Shown here in pieces: positions 32,684 through 42,665 of a DNA stretch of 64,000 bases. The notes under the pieces were generated by a model, which saw only the letters and a list, made by a program, of their open reading frames with translations, was not told where the DNA came from and ran no database searches. A program made the translations under genes and the position numbers. The DNA comes from Nephrocerus scutellatus (Eukaryota > Arthropoda > Insecta > Diptera > Pipunculidae). The DNA is taken from the NCBI GenBank assembly GCA_947095585.1, contig OX352764.1, positions 74,138,816 through 74,202,815 of the forward strand, read 5' to 3'. Each line of letters opens with the position of its first letter. The first letter of the stretch is position 1.

Positions 32684-35009
32684 CTTCTTCTTTATGTCCT
32701 GTATCCCCTTATGGGTCCTAGGGCCTCTACTACGCCTACGCGCCATCGCGTGCGGTTCCTGGCAATGAGCTTCAGCTCTCTCCAACTCTTCCCCAATTGC
32801 CGTGCCTCCTCCTCAACTGTTCTGCGCCATGTATTTCTCGGACGACCCGTTCTTCTACCATCCTGAGATAACGGGTTCCATTGCATTGCGTAGTTTGCTA
32901 TGGAACTGTCGCCTTTTCGGAGTGTATGACCAATCCACTGCCACTTCCGTCGTTGGATGGTTGTGCCTATTGGTTCCTGACCCGTTCTCTGGCAAAGATG
33001 TTCGTTAGAGATACTGTTAGGCCAGAAAACCCTTAAGATGTTCCGTAGGCACCTATTTACAAATGTTTGTAATCTTTTTGTGATAGTAGCGGTCACCTTC
33101 CAAGTGCTGCACCCATACAACAGCACAGATTCAACATTTGAGTGGAACAGTCGCAGCTTAGTGTTTAAGCTGATCGCATTGCTTCACCATATCATGGACA
33201 TCATTCCAAACACCGATTTTGCTTTGCCGATTCGGTTGGCAATGTCCTGTTCGGTTCCACCTTCGGTCGAAACAATACTCCCAAGATATTGAAAACTCTC
33301 TACTCTCTCTACCGGCTGTCCAGCAATGTTAACATGAGTAACTGAGTTAGTGCCGAGGTTGATGATTTTGGTTTTGGCAGTATTAATCTTCAAACCCGCA
33401 ACATTTGCCTCCCTCTCCACATTTGTTGTCATTTGGTGCAGCTCCATAATTCTATGTGAGAGTAAACAAACGTCGTCAGCGTAATCCAGATGTTTGAGTT
33501 GAGATGTAAGAGTCCAACGAATTCCTCCGTTTCCAGTAGATAAAGATGCGCGAAGTACATAGCTAATCACCAACAAAAAAAGTATCGGCGATAGAATGCA
33601 ACCTTGTCGTACCCCACTTAGGATCTCGAATTCCTCTGACAGCTTTCCTCTATGCAGCACATGACATTTAGAGCCATCATAGGTTGCTTTAATAATAGCT
33701 ATTAGTTTATCGGGTATACCTCTCCTGCGCAAGGCGAGCCAGATAAACTGTCTGTTGACACTGTCAAACGCCTTCTCAAAATCGATGAACAGCAGGTGCA
33801 GTGGTGACCGGAATTCAACGCACTGTTCAATAATGATCCGCAGGTAGTTTATGTGGTCTACACAGGAGGATCCAGTGCGGAAACCTGCTTGTTCGGCATC
33901 GAGTGTATCTTCCAGATGTTCCTTAATACGTTCAAGTACTACTTTGGCTATTACTTTTGCAACTGCAGGGAGAACGCAAATGCCTCTCCAGTTTTCGCAC
34001 TCCATAAGACTACCTTTTTTAGGGAGCTTGACAATCATTCCCTTCTTCCACTCTTCGGGGAAACTTTCTACCTCCCAAGCTCTCTCTACAAGAGGATATA
34101 AAAGCTCTGCTGATGTCGTTGGAGCTGCACGCAGAAGCTCTGCGGGTATACCATCTAGTCCTACCGACTTGTTCTTTAGTACGTTAATCGCGGTAGCGAT
34201 CTCGTCTTTACTGGGAGTTGAGATGCGATTTCGGGAAATTGTTACTTCCGGCATTTCCGCTTGATTTAGGTGCATATCGTTAGCAAATACACGGTTAAGG
34301 ACCGTAGAGAAATGCTCCTTCCATCGCTTGAGCTGATCCTCATCTGAACCGAGTACGGTACCATCTAGGCCTTTCACCGGATGTTGGCTAGAGCGGTGAC
34401 CACCTGTCAGCTCTTTGGTGATTCTGTAAACGGTTCTGCTATCGCACCGGCTCGCTGCTTCCTCTGCTTCTGAGGCCAGGTTGTTAATATAGTTACGCTT
34501 GCCACGTCTTACACTACGCTGCACTTCTCTCATTTTTCTTCGATACATGGACTCTAGCTCGCTCCTCGCTGCTGCTGGGATATCTACAATACGAGTTTTA
34601 AGTAGTTTACGTTCTTCAATCCGCCTCCAGGTATCTTTGGTAAGCCACGTGCTGTGCCTTGCCTGGCTTCTACCAACAATACTTTCCGCTCCAGATGTGA
34701 AAACATTTTTCACAGCCTTCCAATGTTCCTGGATGGTTGTCGGCAGTGAGCTGCTGATTGCTTCCACTCCTTGCGATAAATTATCCCTTAATTGTTGGCG
34801 TACTGAGGGGATCTTTAGCCGGTCGATGTTATACCTAGGCATTCGGATGATATTGCGGATTCTATGAACTGATGCAGTACGTAACTGGACAGTAGCTACC
34901 ATAAGGTGATGATCACGTACCATACCCATGTCGGCTCCTCGTCTGTTTCGGACGTCTAACAGACAGCTCCTAAAACGTCTGCTGATCGCCACATGGTCGA
35001 TTTGGTTGG
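32684..35009 (-). mobile_element. LINE A: 5'-truncated LINE inserted inside LINE B
   Basis: It starts (5' end on the - strand, 35009) inside its endonuclease ('NQIDHVAISRRFRSCLLD', 'RDHHLMVATVQLR'). It carries a linker rich in Arg ('REVQRSVRRGKRNYINN'), the complete reverse transcriptase ('FIDFEKAFDSVNR', 'GVRQGCILSPILFLL', 'HLDYADDVCLLS') and a C-terminal frame (33126-32692) with 'WQWIGHTLRKGDSSIANY' and 'RRTGRPRNTWRRTVEE'. It ends in a GAAGAAGAAG tail. The 12-bp sequence TCCGCAAGTCTT flanks it on both sides (32672-32683 and 35010-35021). A frameshift near 33180 separates its two frames. Confidence 0.9.
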
Positions 35010-35418
35010 TCCGCAAGTCTTGATTGGTGATAATGTCCGGCCATCTTATTCTCAGTATCCTCCTTAAGCACTTGTTGACGAAAACTTGGAGGCGCGTCGC
35101 AATTGACTCTGTGACTTTCCACGTTTCGCAACCATACAAGAGTACTGAGAGAACGTTAGATCTGAAGATCATTAGCTTTAGATTCCGGGAGATTTGCCAG
35201 GAGTTCCAGATATTATTTAGCATGCTATAGGAGTGTCGCGCCTTGTTTACACGAGAGCACACAACCGAGTCAGCACCACCATTTTTTGATATCCAGCTGC
35301 CCAAATAACATAACTTATCGACTTCCTCTATCTGATGTCCGTCAATCGAGAGATCACATGTTCCACTAGCGTTAACGCGAAGTAGTTTGGTTTTTGAGAC
35401 GTTAATTTTTAAACCCAC
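33184..35418 (-). CDS. Chimeric 744-codon LINE ORF (LINE B C-terminus joined to LINE A)
   Basis: The longest frame in this cluster is a product of insertion. Residues 1 to ~133 are LINE B polymerase tail (the same sequence occurs intact at 47649-47250). From about residue 135 the frame continues in LINE A from mid-endonuclease through the catalytic YADD box near residue 646. The join is at the target-site duplication and happens to be in frame. I infer no function. The predicted protein would lack a complete endonuclease and start mid-domain. Confidence 0.85.
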   Translation of the reverse strand: MGLKINVSKTKLLRVNASGTCDLSIDGHQIEEVDKLCYLGSWISKNGGADSVVCSRVNKARHSYSMLNNIWNSWQISRNLKLMIFRSNVLSVLLYGCETWKVTESIATRLQVFVNKCLRRILRIRWPDIITNQDLRTNQIDHVAISRRFRSCLLDVRNRRGADMGMVRDHHLMVATVQLRTASVHRIRNIIRMPRYNIDRLKIPSVRQQLRDNLSQGVEAISSSLPTTIQEHWKAVKNVFTSGAESIVGRSQARHSTWLTKDTWRRIEERKLLKTRIVDIPAAARSELESMYRRKMREVQRSVRRGKRNYINNLASEAEEAASRCDSRTVYRITKELTGGHRSSQHPVKGLDGTVLGSDEDQLKRWKEHFSTVLNRVFANDMHLNQAEMPEVTISRNRISTPSKDEIATAINVLKNKSVGLDGIPAELLRAAPTTSAELLYPLVERAWEVESFPEEWKKGMIVKLPKKGSLMECENWRGICVLPAVAKVIAKVVLERIKEHLEDTLDAEQAGFRTGSSCVDHINYLRIIIEQCVEFRSPLHLLFIDFEKAFDSVNRQFIWLALRRRGIPDKLIAIIKATYDGSKCHVLHRGKLSEEFEILSGVRQGCILSPILFLLVISYVLRASLSTGNGGIRWTLTSQLKHLDYADDVCLLSHRIMELHQMTTNVEREANVAGLKINTAKTKIINLGTNSVTHVNIAGQPVERVESFQYLGSIVSTEGGTEQDIANRIGKAKSVFGMMSMIW

Positions 35419-35756
35419 TTTGTTAGCGTATCCATATCACCTAGCGATTGTGATAGGAGACAGATATCATCGGCATAGTCTAGGTCTTCCAGGCGGTGAA
35501 AAACATTCCATGGCAAACCCGATGGAGTACGGGTCACTATTTTCATCACTCAGTCGATAACAATTGTGAAAAGCAGTGGTGAGAGGGTGCAGCCTTGCTT
35601 AACTCCCGAAAAGATGTTGAAAGGTGAGCCAAGATGACCGTTATAAATGACGCGGCATGTTGAGTCGCGGTACAACTTCTTAATGATGTTGAATCCCGGA
35701 ACACCATAACTAGACAGAATCTGCCACATCATGTTTCGGCCTACGCTATCAAAAAA

Positions 35757-36134
35757 TCTACAAAAACCATATACAGAGGAGAGCGATACTCAACTGATTG
35801 TTCAATGATTATACGCAGGGTGATTATATGATCAGTACAAGAACGGTTTGGGCGAAATCCTGCTTGTTCATTTCTCAAGATTCGCTCTAACGCATTCTGT
35901 AAGCGCCTAGCTATTATAGAGGAGATCACTTTGTTTATGGTTTTATCTACAAAAACCATATACAGAGGAGAGCGATACTCAACTGATTGTTCAATGATTA
36001 TACGCAGGGTGATTATATGATCAGTACAAGAACGGTTTGGGCGAAATCCTGCTTGTTCATTTCTCAAGATTCGCTCTAACGCATTCTGTAAGCGCCTAGC
36101 TATTATAGAGGAGATCACTTTGTTTATGGTGTTT
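35757..36134. repeat. 189-bp direct tandem duplication inside the LINE B reverse transcriptase
   Basis: Two adjacent copies (35757-35945 and 35946-36134) each start TCTACAAAAACCATATACAG and are virtually identical by eye. The 189 bp equal 63 codons, so the frame stays open. The duplicated protein segment runs from 'TINKVISSIIARRLQNAL' to 'SPLYMVFVD', and covers reverse transcriptase motifs 1-3. Confidence 0.93.
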
Positions 36135-37825
36135 AGCAGGGTTATTCCTGTCCAGTTTTCGCAATTGCTCAAATCACCTTTCTTGGGGAGTTTGACTATT
36201 ATGCCTTCTTTTAACGACGATGGAATGGATTCAGCTTCCCAGATATCTTGATATATCGCATGCAATGTTCGCGTAGTTAACTCGACGTCGGCTTGGAGGA
36301 GTTCTGCGTAGATATTGTCGTTGCCTGCTGCTTTACCTGATTGCAGTGAACGAATTGTTGTCCTTATCTCATCCAACGAAGGAGTAGAGACGCTGATGTT
36401 AAGTAGCCTCTTAGGGTGCATATGTGGGTTGATGGACGTGCCTGGCGAATTACAATTCAAAACATTTTTAAAATGCTCTGTCCAGCGGGTTAATTGTTGT
36501 TCCTCCATAAGGATCAAAGAGCCATCTATTGCTTTAACAGGGTAGTTGATGTGGTGTTTTTTGTTGGCGAGCTTCGAGCGAGTTGGTAGACTGTACTATA
36601 TTGTCTGCTATCAGCGGCTAGCTGTGCTTGTGTTAAGATGTCGCTTAGCCATGCTCGTTTGTCGTTCCTAGCTGAACGGCCAATTTGTCGGTCCAGATCC
36701 CTATACTTCCGCGCTAATGCTCTTCGCACGGCTGCTCTTCGGGTTCTAACGTCCAACAAATATGATCGCCACTTGCGGCTTATAGCGATGTAATCAATCT
36801 GGTTGTTGTACATGTGATCGGGAGAGGTCCAGGTGGCTTTGTGGATGTTTTTGTGGGGAAAAATTGTGCCTCCAATGATTAGGTTGCGATCAGAACATAG
36901 ATCAGCAAACCTTTCGCCGTTGTTATTCATAGAACCAAGGCCGTGTTTTCTCATAACATGTTCCCAATCACTGTTGTCGCTGCCTACCTTTGCGTTAAGG
37001 TCACCCATCAAAATAACGATGTCACTCTTCCGTAGTTGATCTAATGAATGATTTAGACGCAAGTAAAACGAGTCTTTTTCTTCAGAGGTGGCTTGTTCCG
37101 TTGGTGCGTAAACTTGAACAAACACGACCTGTCGAACATCAGATTTAAATCTTGCAATAATAATTCTATCGAATATTGCTCGCCAGTCCTGTAACGATCT
37201 TCTCGCGGCTTTAGAGAGTAGAAATCCCACTCCATTTGCATGATGTTCTCCTGCAGGCTTACCCGAAAAAATTAGAAACTCGCCTGTGGATGTTCGTTTT
37301 TCCCCTACTCCAGGCCATCTCACCTCACTAAGACCAAAAATCTCTAGATGGTATTTACGAAATTCCTTTGAGCAAGCGTTGTTGTCTTGACGAGCGTGCG
37401 AATGTTCCAAGTTCCAAATCGTATCCTTTTCCGTGGGCCAAAGGTCAATGTTGATAAATTCGATACGTATCCGAGGCTTGTATTAGTTTTAAGAATCAGT
37501 TAATTCAGTTGAGTGGTGATTGGCCAACCGCAACCTAGGTCGACATGAAGCGCCGCCGACCAAGGCAAGTCCACCTTCTTATATAGCCCCGACCCAAGCT
37601 AATACAAATCGGATTGGGTACCGAAATCGTTCACTTGATTTGGCAGAGTTTCCAGTGACGCGACGTGGACGCATAAGATAGGAGTTGTGATGCGAGAGGC
37701 TATATAATCTATAATCGCGTCATCATCACCGAAGCTAAATTTAGGGATGCAGTAATCAGTAGATGATATGGTATCATGCCTTCAGGTACGATGGTTTTGC
37801 TGCTGGCATAGAGGAGGGCCACGCA

Positions 37826-39315
37826 TTTTTTTTTTTTTTTTTTTTTTTTTTTATATAGAGACTTATTGCCAAGGGATGACTCCCTGAATGACTTACGTCA
37901 CGGCAATAAGTTGGGCTAAGCCCTTTATTAAATTCAAAATAAAATAAAAATCGAAAGAATGTGATTTACAATATATCACATTCCTCACGTTTGTAGCCGG
38001 TTTCAATTTATTTTCTCAGAATTCTCCCTGATTCATTGGAAAAGCAATACGAAAAACGAACACGAATTTAGAACGACGCGAGTCCAAATACTTTTATCAA
38101 TGAATCATGGTCAGGGAAAACTACAAAAAACCTTGACCAAGAAAATATTACAAATTATAAAAATAATTTAAAAAATACTGATAAACAATTTTTTTTTTTT
38201 TTTATATTAAGAAACAACTTATGAATACTTTAACCATCATCCTTCAAGAACTTGTTAACGGCTAATTTGAACGCCTGCAGATTATAAGATTCTGGAAACA
38301 CGTGTTCGACCAATTGATTCCACATCGAAGATACTCTAGGAAAAAAGGAGGATTTAAAGTGTTGGGTTCTACATGAAAAAAGTTTTAAGGCAAATCTATG
38401 TTGATTGCACCTTAAACGAGTGTTTACGTTACTGAGAAAAGGCCCAGGAACTAGAGAACGGGTTTCTAAAGAACATTTACCGTTGTAAAATTTATAGAAA
38501 ACATATAAAGCTCCTACATTTCGTCTGTGCTCCAAAGTATCAAGAGACGAAGTAATGGTTACATCGTTTATCAAACGGATAACTCTATTCTGAACACCAT
38601 CAAGATGAACCAAATGCTATCTTGGAGCACCACCCCACACATATGAATTAAATTCTAAAATTGGTCTAACATAAGATTTATATAATCTTAACACTTCAGA
38701 GGGAGTGAAGTAGAAGTTACAACGTCTTATGAAGCCTAAACATTGGCTAGCTCCTTTTGAAATTTCATAAATATGTTCTTTCCAAGAAAGATCACTTGAT
38801 ACTTTTAAACCTAACAACTTAAGTGAATCATATCTCGCAATAGAGGTACCATTAATAACAGGAGGAACATAATGTTGAGTTGTCTTCTGAGAAAAAAGGC
38901 AAGACTGGAATTTATTTGGGTTAAATTCTACTCTGTTAGAAATGCCCCAATCAAGAATGATTTGAATATTAGACAGAATAGTCAAATTCATTTTTTCACG
39001 CGAACCATTCAAGCGAGAATTGCATTCTTTTTGATTGTCAAACTCAATGGAGGCCGATAGTGTTGTATCATCAGCAAATGAATGGATATCACAGGTTGTA
39101 GAAGACAATATGTCGTTGATATATATCAAGAAGAGCGTGGGAGACAAGGATGATCCTTGAGGCACGCCAGCATTGATCCCATGTGAATCTGAAGATATAC
39201 CATTTAATACAACTTTTATTTTACGGTTCCATAAATAATTCTCAATCCATGCAATGAGAGAGGACTGTAAATTCAGCGCACGAATCTTATTAATAAGACA
39301 ATCATGCCATACTTG

Positions 39316-39319
<4 letters not shown>
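37826..39319 (-). pseudogene. 5'-truncated jockey/CR1-like LINE, same family as 60583-63900
   Basis: On the - strand the poly(A) tail (T-run 37827-37852) follows a 3' UTR that matches 60590-60960. The coding part survives in two frames: 39165-38617 ('MPQGSSLSPTLFLIYIND', 'SFADDTTLSAS', 'WKEHIYEISKGASQCLGF') and 38613-38230 ('VHLDGVQNRVIRLINDVT', 'NRHRFALK'-like tail). A frame break near 38615 ('LGGAPR' region) separates them. The 5' end stops at the codons for V-W-H of the polymerase. Confidence 0.9.
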
Positions 39320-39353
<34 letters not shown>

Positions 39354-40519
39354 CGCGCACGCTTCAAGGGGTTCGCACCCTTATAATGCTCGGCTATATG
39401 CTTGGCACAGCGTGGGCGTTAAGGAAGAGGAGGAGAAAAGAGGAGATGTCTATGAGCTTGTGTTTTGAATGCCTGTGGATCATAGTGATGTGGGAAGACA
39501 GAGCTTGGCAGAGCATTCCACATACGAGTTGTACGGCTGAAGAACGAATCCCTGAATTTAACTGTACGTCCGAAGATGGGCTTAAGGGTAAACTGATGAG
39601 CATTTAGAGCGCCACGAGTATTGCGGTTGAATTCAAGGAGAGGTGGCATGCAGCTGGCTATTTCTCTTGAGCACCGCTGGTAGAAGAAGCGATAAAATAG
39701 TGACAAGCAAGAAACGTTCCTGCAGTGTTCAAGCGAATCAATCGATTTCGCTATATTTTCGTCACCGATAAGTTTTATCGCGCGGTTTTGTATTCTATCT
39801 AGCTGATGCAAAGTAGTCTTAGGCGCACCAGACCAGATATGGCAATTGTACTCAAGTTTTGGTCGAATAAAAGCCTTGTAAATGGTAGCCAGATCAGAGG
39901 GAGTGAAATATTTCTTGCACCGGGCTAGAAAACCTAAACATTTCGCAGCATTTTTAGCGACGGTAAATATGTGGTCATTCCAACGAAGCTTGTCGTTAAC
40001 GCACATACCGAGAATTGCGAGTTTTTCAGTTTCCTCGATGCAAGTGCCATTCATGGATAATGGCATGGGGTTTAGGATTCGCTTGGACGACAGGAGACAG
40101 CATTGGGTTTTGGAAGCGTTAAATTCTACTCGATTGTTTTCTCCCCATTGTATTATGCTGTCAAGGTCAGAATTTAACGTGCTAAACATACGATGTTGTT
40201 TGAGTTCCACATCAGAGGTGGAGGGACGTTCCTCAAACTTATATGAGAAGCTGAGAGTGCTGTCGTCAGCGAAAGAGTGAATTGGATTAGAAGTCACAGA
40301 TAAGAGATCATTAATAAAAATGAGGAAGAGTGTCGGGGACAGAACAGAGCCCTGGGGAACGCCAGCATTTATGTGGTGTATTTCAGATTTGAAACCGTCT
40401 AAAACAACTTGAATTGAGCGGTCCAAAAGATAGCTTCTAATCCATTGAAGCAGTTTATCATCGACACCATAAGCACGCATTTTAGACAAAAGAGCTTGAT
40501 GCCAAACATACATGTACAT
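39320..40519 (-). pseudogene. Second 5'-truncated jockey/CR1-like LINE, related family
   Basis: A T-run at 39320-39349 is the poly(A) tail on the - strand. A single 366-codon frame (40519-39419) runs from 'VWHQALLSKMRAYGVDDKLL' through 'GVPQGSVLSPTLFLIFINDL', 'HSFADDSTLSFS' and 'WNDHIFTVAKNAAKCLGF' to a C-terminal tail. It is colinear with the element at 60583-63900 but clearly diverged, so it is a separate family. The frame is open across all the retained part. It lacks the endonuclease and the reverse transcriptase start. Confidence 0.88.
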
Positions 40520-41055
40520 GGTTAAACACAGCGAACGAATTCGTTCTCAGCCCACGTATGTTGCTGAGATCCACTCTGAAAACACACATAACTACAACAA
40601 ACAAACACACAAAACACAACTTACCGCTTCTTTTTACCGAATTGAGAAGAGAATGTCTCAAAATGGATTATCAACACAAATTGTCGCCAGTGTTATGCCT
40701 TCACGACAAAATGAGTTAAATCACCAGAAGAAACAAACACTCACAATCCGTTATTCTAATAGCTAAAGAAATAGATCATCAACAGACTGCCGCATACAAA
40801 ATACACGACAGTTATATTTCACCAATTTCTTTAGCTGCGATGATGGGGATGGGGAACACGGACACTCACACTGCACTTTGCACTTGTTGATCGGCGCCGA
40901 TCACGCGAACCGTTGATTGTTTTGCGAGCACTTTAATTTTGGTTTTTTTTTGTTTTTTTTTTGTTTTTGCACAAGCACAATACACGACGTTGTTTCTTTT
41001 ACTTCGCGTGTGCTGGAGTGCAGCACGACCGTGCGCAGCGGCGTTTGGGAGACAA
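40520..41055. other. Less AT-rich spacer without recognised gene
   Basis: It contains GGCGCCGATCACGCGAACCG near 40890, a long T/G-rich run (40940-40970) and a GC-richer stretch (40990-41045). It might be a 5' leader of one of the neighbouring LINEs. I found no second copy in the window. Confidence 0.4.
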
Positions 41056-41059
41056 CTGA

Positions 41060-42520
41060 TGTCATGTTAGCCTGTTCTCTATGTTAGCCTTCCAGCTAAG
41101 CTTCCTATCCAAGATCACTCTGAGATATTTGGCGCTGGGGATGAGGCTGAGACTTTTTTTATTAAGTTTTGGAAGGTTAAAGGCCGGTATCTTGGATTTA
41201 GCGGTGAACAAAACTATTTCGGTCTTCCCAGGGTTGACTCCAGGCCACAGCTAGTTACCCAGGAGCTGACTCTAACCAGGGCCGTTTCCATGACTTCACT
41301 GATCACGGAAAGTTACTGGCCTGATATGAGTATTACCACGTCATCTGCATACGCAACTACCTTTGTCCTATCCTCTTCAAGTCTTAGTAGCATTTTATTA
41401 ATTACCATCAGCCACAGAAAGGGAGAGATGAACCCCTCCTTGCGGGGTGCCTCTGTCGACTCGTTTGGTAATATTACAGCTTCCAAGATTGGCATGTATA
41501 ATCCTTCTGCCGAGCATGGATATGATCCATTGCGTAAGGAAGGATTCCACTCCTGACTGGGTCAGAGCTTCCTTGATAGACTCAATGTGAGCATTGTTAC
41601 AAGCCCCTTCTATATCTAAAAAGGTGGCTAACGTAAACTGCTTGTAGTTGATCGTGTGCTCAATCGTTCGCACTACCTCATGGAGGGCAGTCTCCGTGGA
41701 CCTGGCTTTAAGATATGCGTGTTGAGATCTCGATGCTTGTGTGACTTCAAATCGTTGATTATTTAGAATTCGCTCCAGAGCCTTTAGCAAGAACGATTAG
41801 AGACTTAGAGGCTTGCTTATTCATGGCCTCTTCTGCCTGCTTTGGGTATGAAAACCACCGGAACCCCACTCCAGCTGCGGGGGACATAACTGAGTAGAAG
41901 ACAGCTTCTAAGAATCTTCATTAGCCAGAGTGTTGACAGCTCCAGCGACATGTGTAGCATAATCGGCTGTATACCATCCAGGCCAGGAGACTTATAGGCC
42001 GAAAAACTTCTTAACTTCTTAAAGCCCCGAAAACCCTTTCCCGGGTAATGATGTTATCCACTACATCACGAGAGATCGGATGCTCAGCATGCAACCTTTC
42101 CAAGTTATGTGCGCATTGATAGCTGCTGGTGAGAAAATATGTATTTGTGAGAAGATCCAGGGATTCTGCCGCAGATGCCGTCCAGCCACCGTCGTCTTTC
42201 TTGATGACAGTCGGACAGGTGCTCTCTTTCGCCAGAATCTTGCAAATTCTAGCAGAGCCCTTGGTAGTTTCAACTGATTTTAGTGGGGCCAGATCGCCCC
42301 CATTTATTCGGCTTATTACAACCTAATAGCATTATCTTAAAACTAACATCATTAACATAAAGCTAATACATAAGATATTGATACAAGCTAATATTCAACT
42401 AAGACATAAGATACTTAAAGATAAAGATGACAGAAGTCCATCCAAGAGCGTCCCTTGGCTTCTTTAATTGCCTTCTTGTATCTTATTAGGCAGTCTTAAT
42501 AAGGCTGCCAGTATTTGTTG
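41060..42520 (-). pseudogene. Loa/R1-like LINE, reverse transcriptase region, many breaks
   Basis: On the - strand the order is: pre-RT segment near 42500-42430 ('IRYKKAIKEAKGRSW'); 'VFGAFKKLRSF' and 'PGLDGIQPIMLH' near 42040-41950; 'RILNNQRFEVTQASRSQHAY' and 'TLATFLDIEGACNNAHI' in 41790-41560; 'RGTPQGGV' near 41450; 'VVAYADDVVILIS' near 41370; and 'LIPSAKYLRVILDRKLSWK' near 41140. It is disrupted by several frameshifts. Motif 3 reads 'DIEGACNN' where 'DIEGAFNN' is usual in such elements. Confidence 0.85.
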
Positions 42521-42529
42521 GTATAGCAG

Positions 42530-42665
42530 ATATTGAAGCAAGGAGCACTTAGACATCGTCCTTGTACAAGAACCTTGGGTCAGAGGTACTGACAACAGTA
42601 AGCCACGATCTTGTGTTTTAGTGTTTAGCTTTACTTTGTCCAAATTTCAGCTCTGCAGACCTATC
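42530..42665 (+). pseudogene. LINE endonuclease N-terminus scrap, opposite orientation
   Basis: On the + strand a short stretch reads 'EHLDIVLVQEPWVRGTD', the start of an R1/Loa-type endonuclease. It abuts the - strand LINE at 41060-42520, so the pair are inverted relative to each other. No further endonuclease motif follows. Confidence 0.6.

Larger units (their letters stand above)
32331..37825 (-). mobile_element. LINE B: long non-LTR retrotransposon copy, host of the nested LINE A
   Basis: The element runs on the - strand from a ~400-bp non-coding leader (37825-37411) to the 3' end at 32331. The endonuclease is in 37410-36526: 'GLSEVRWPG' near residue 30, 'MGDLNAKVGSD' near 140, 'NQIDYIAISRKWRS' near 212. 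An upstream out-of-frame piece reads 'FGTWNIRTLV', which shows a frameshift near the N-terminus. The reverse transcriptase is in 36517-35741 and 35732-35550 ('GVKQGCTLSPLLF'), with a tandem duplication at 35757-36134. The C-terminal part is at 35418-35021 ('LLYGCETWKVTESIATRL'), resuming at 32671 beyond LINE A. Several breaks make it inactive. The clade (RTE-like or CR1-like) is uncertain. Confidence 0.85.

Noticed and set aside
33851..34867. + strand ORFs of 82-137 codons
   Set aside because: They are antisense shadows of LINE A coding sequence.
39254..40280. + strand ORFs of 117 and 132 codons
   Set aside because: They are antisense shadows of the LINE polymerase frame at 40519-39419.
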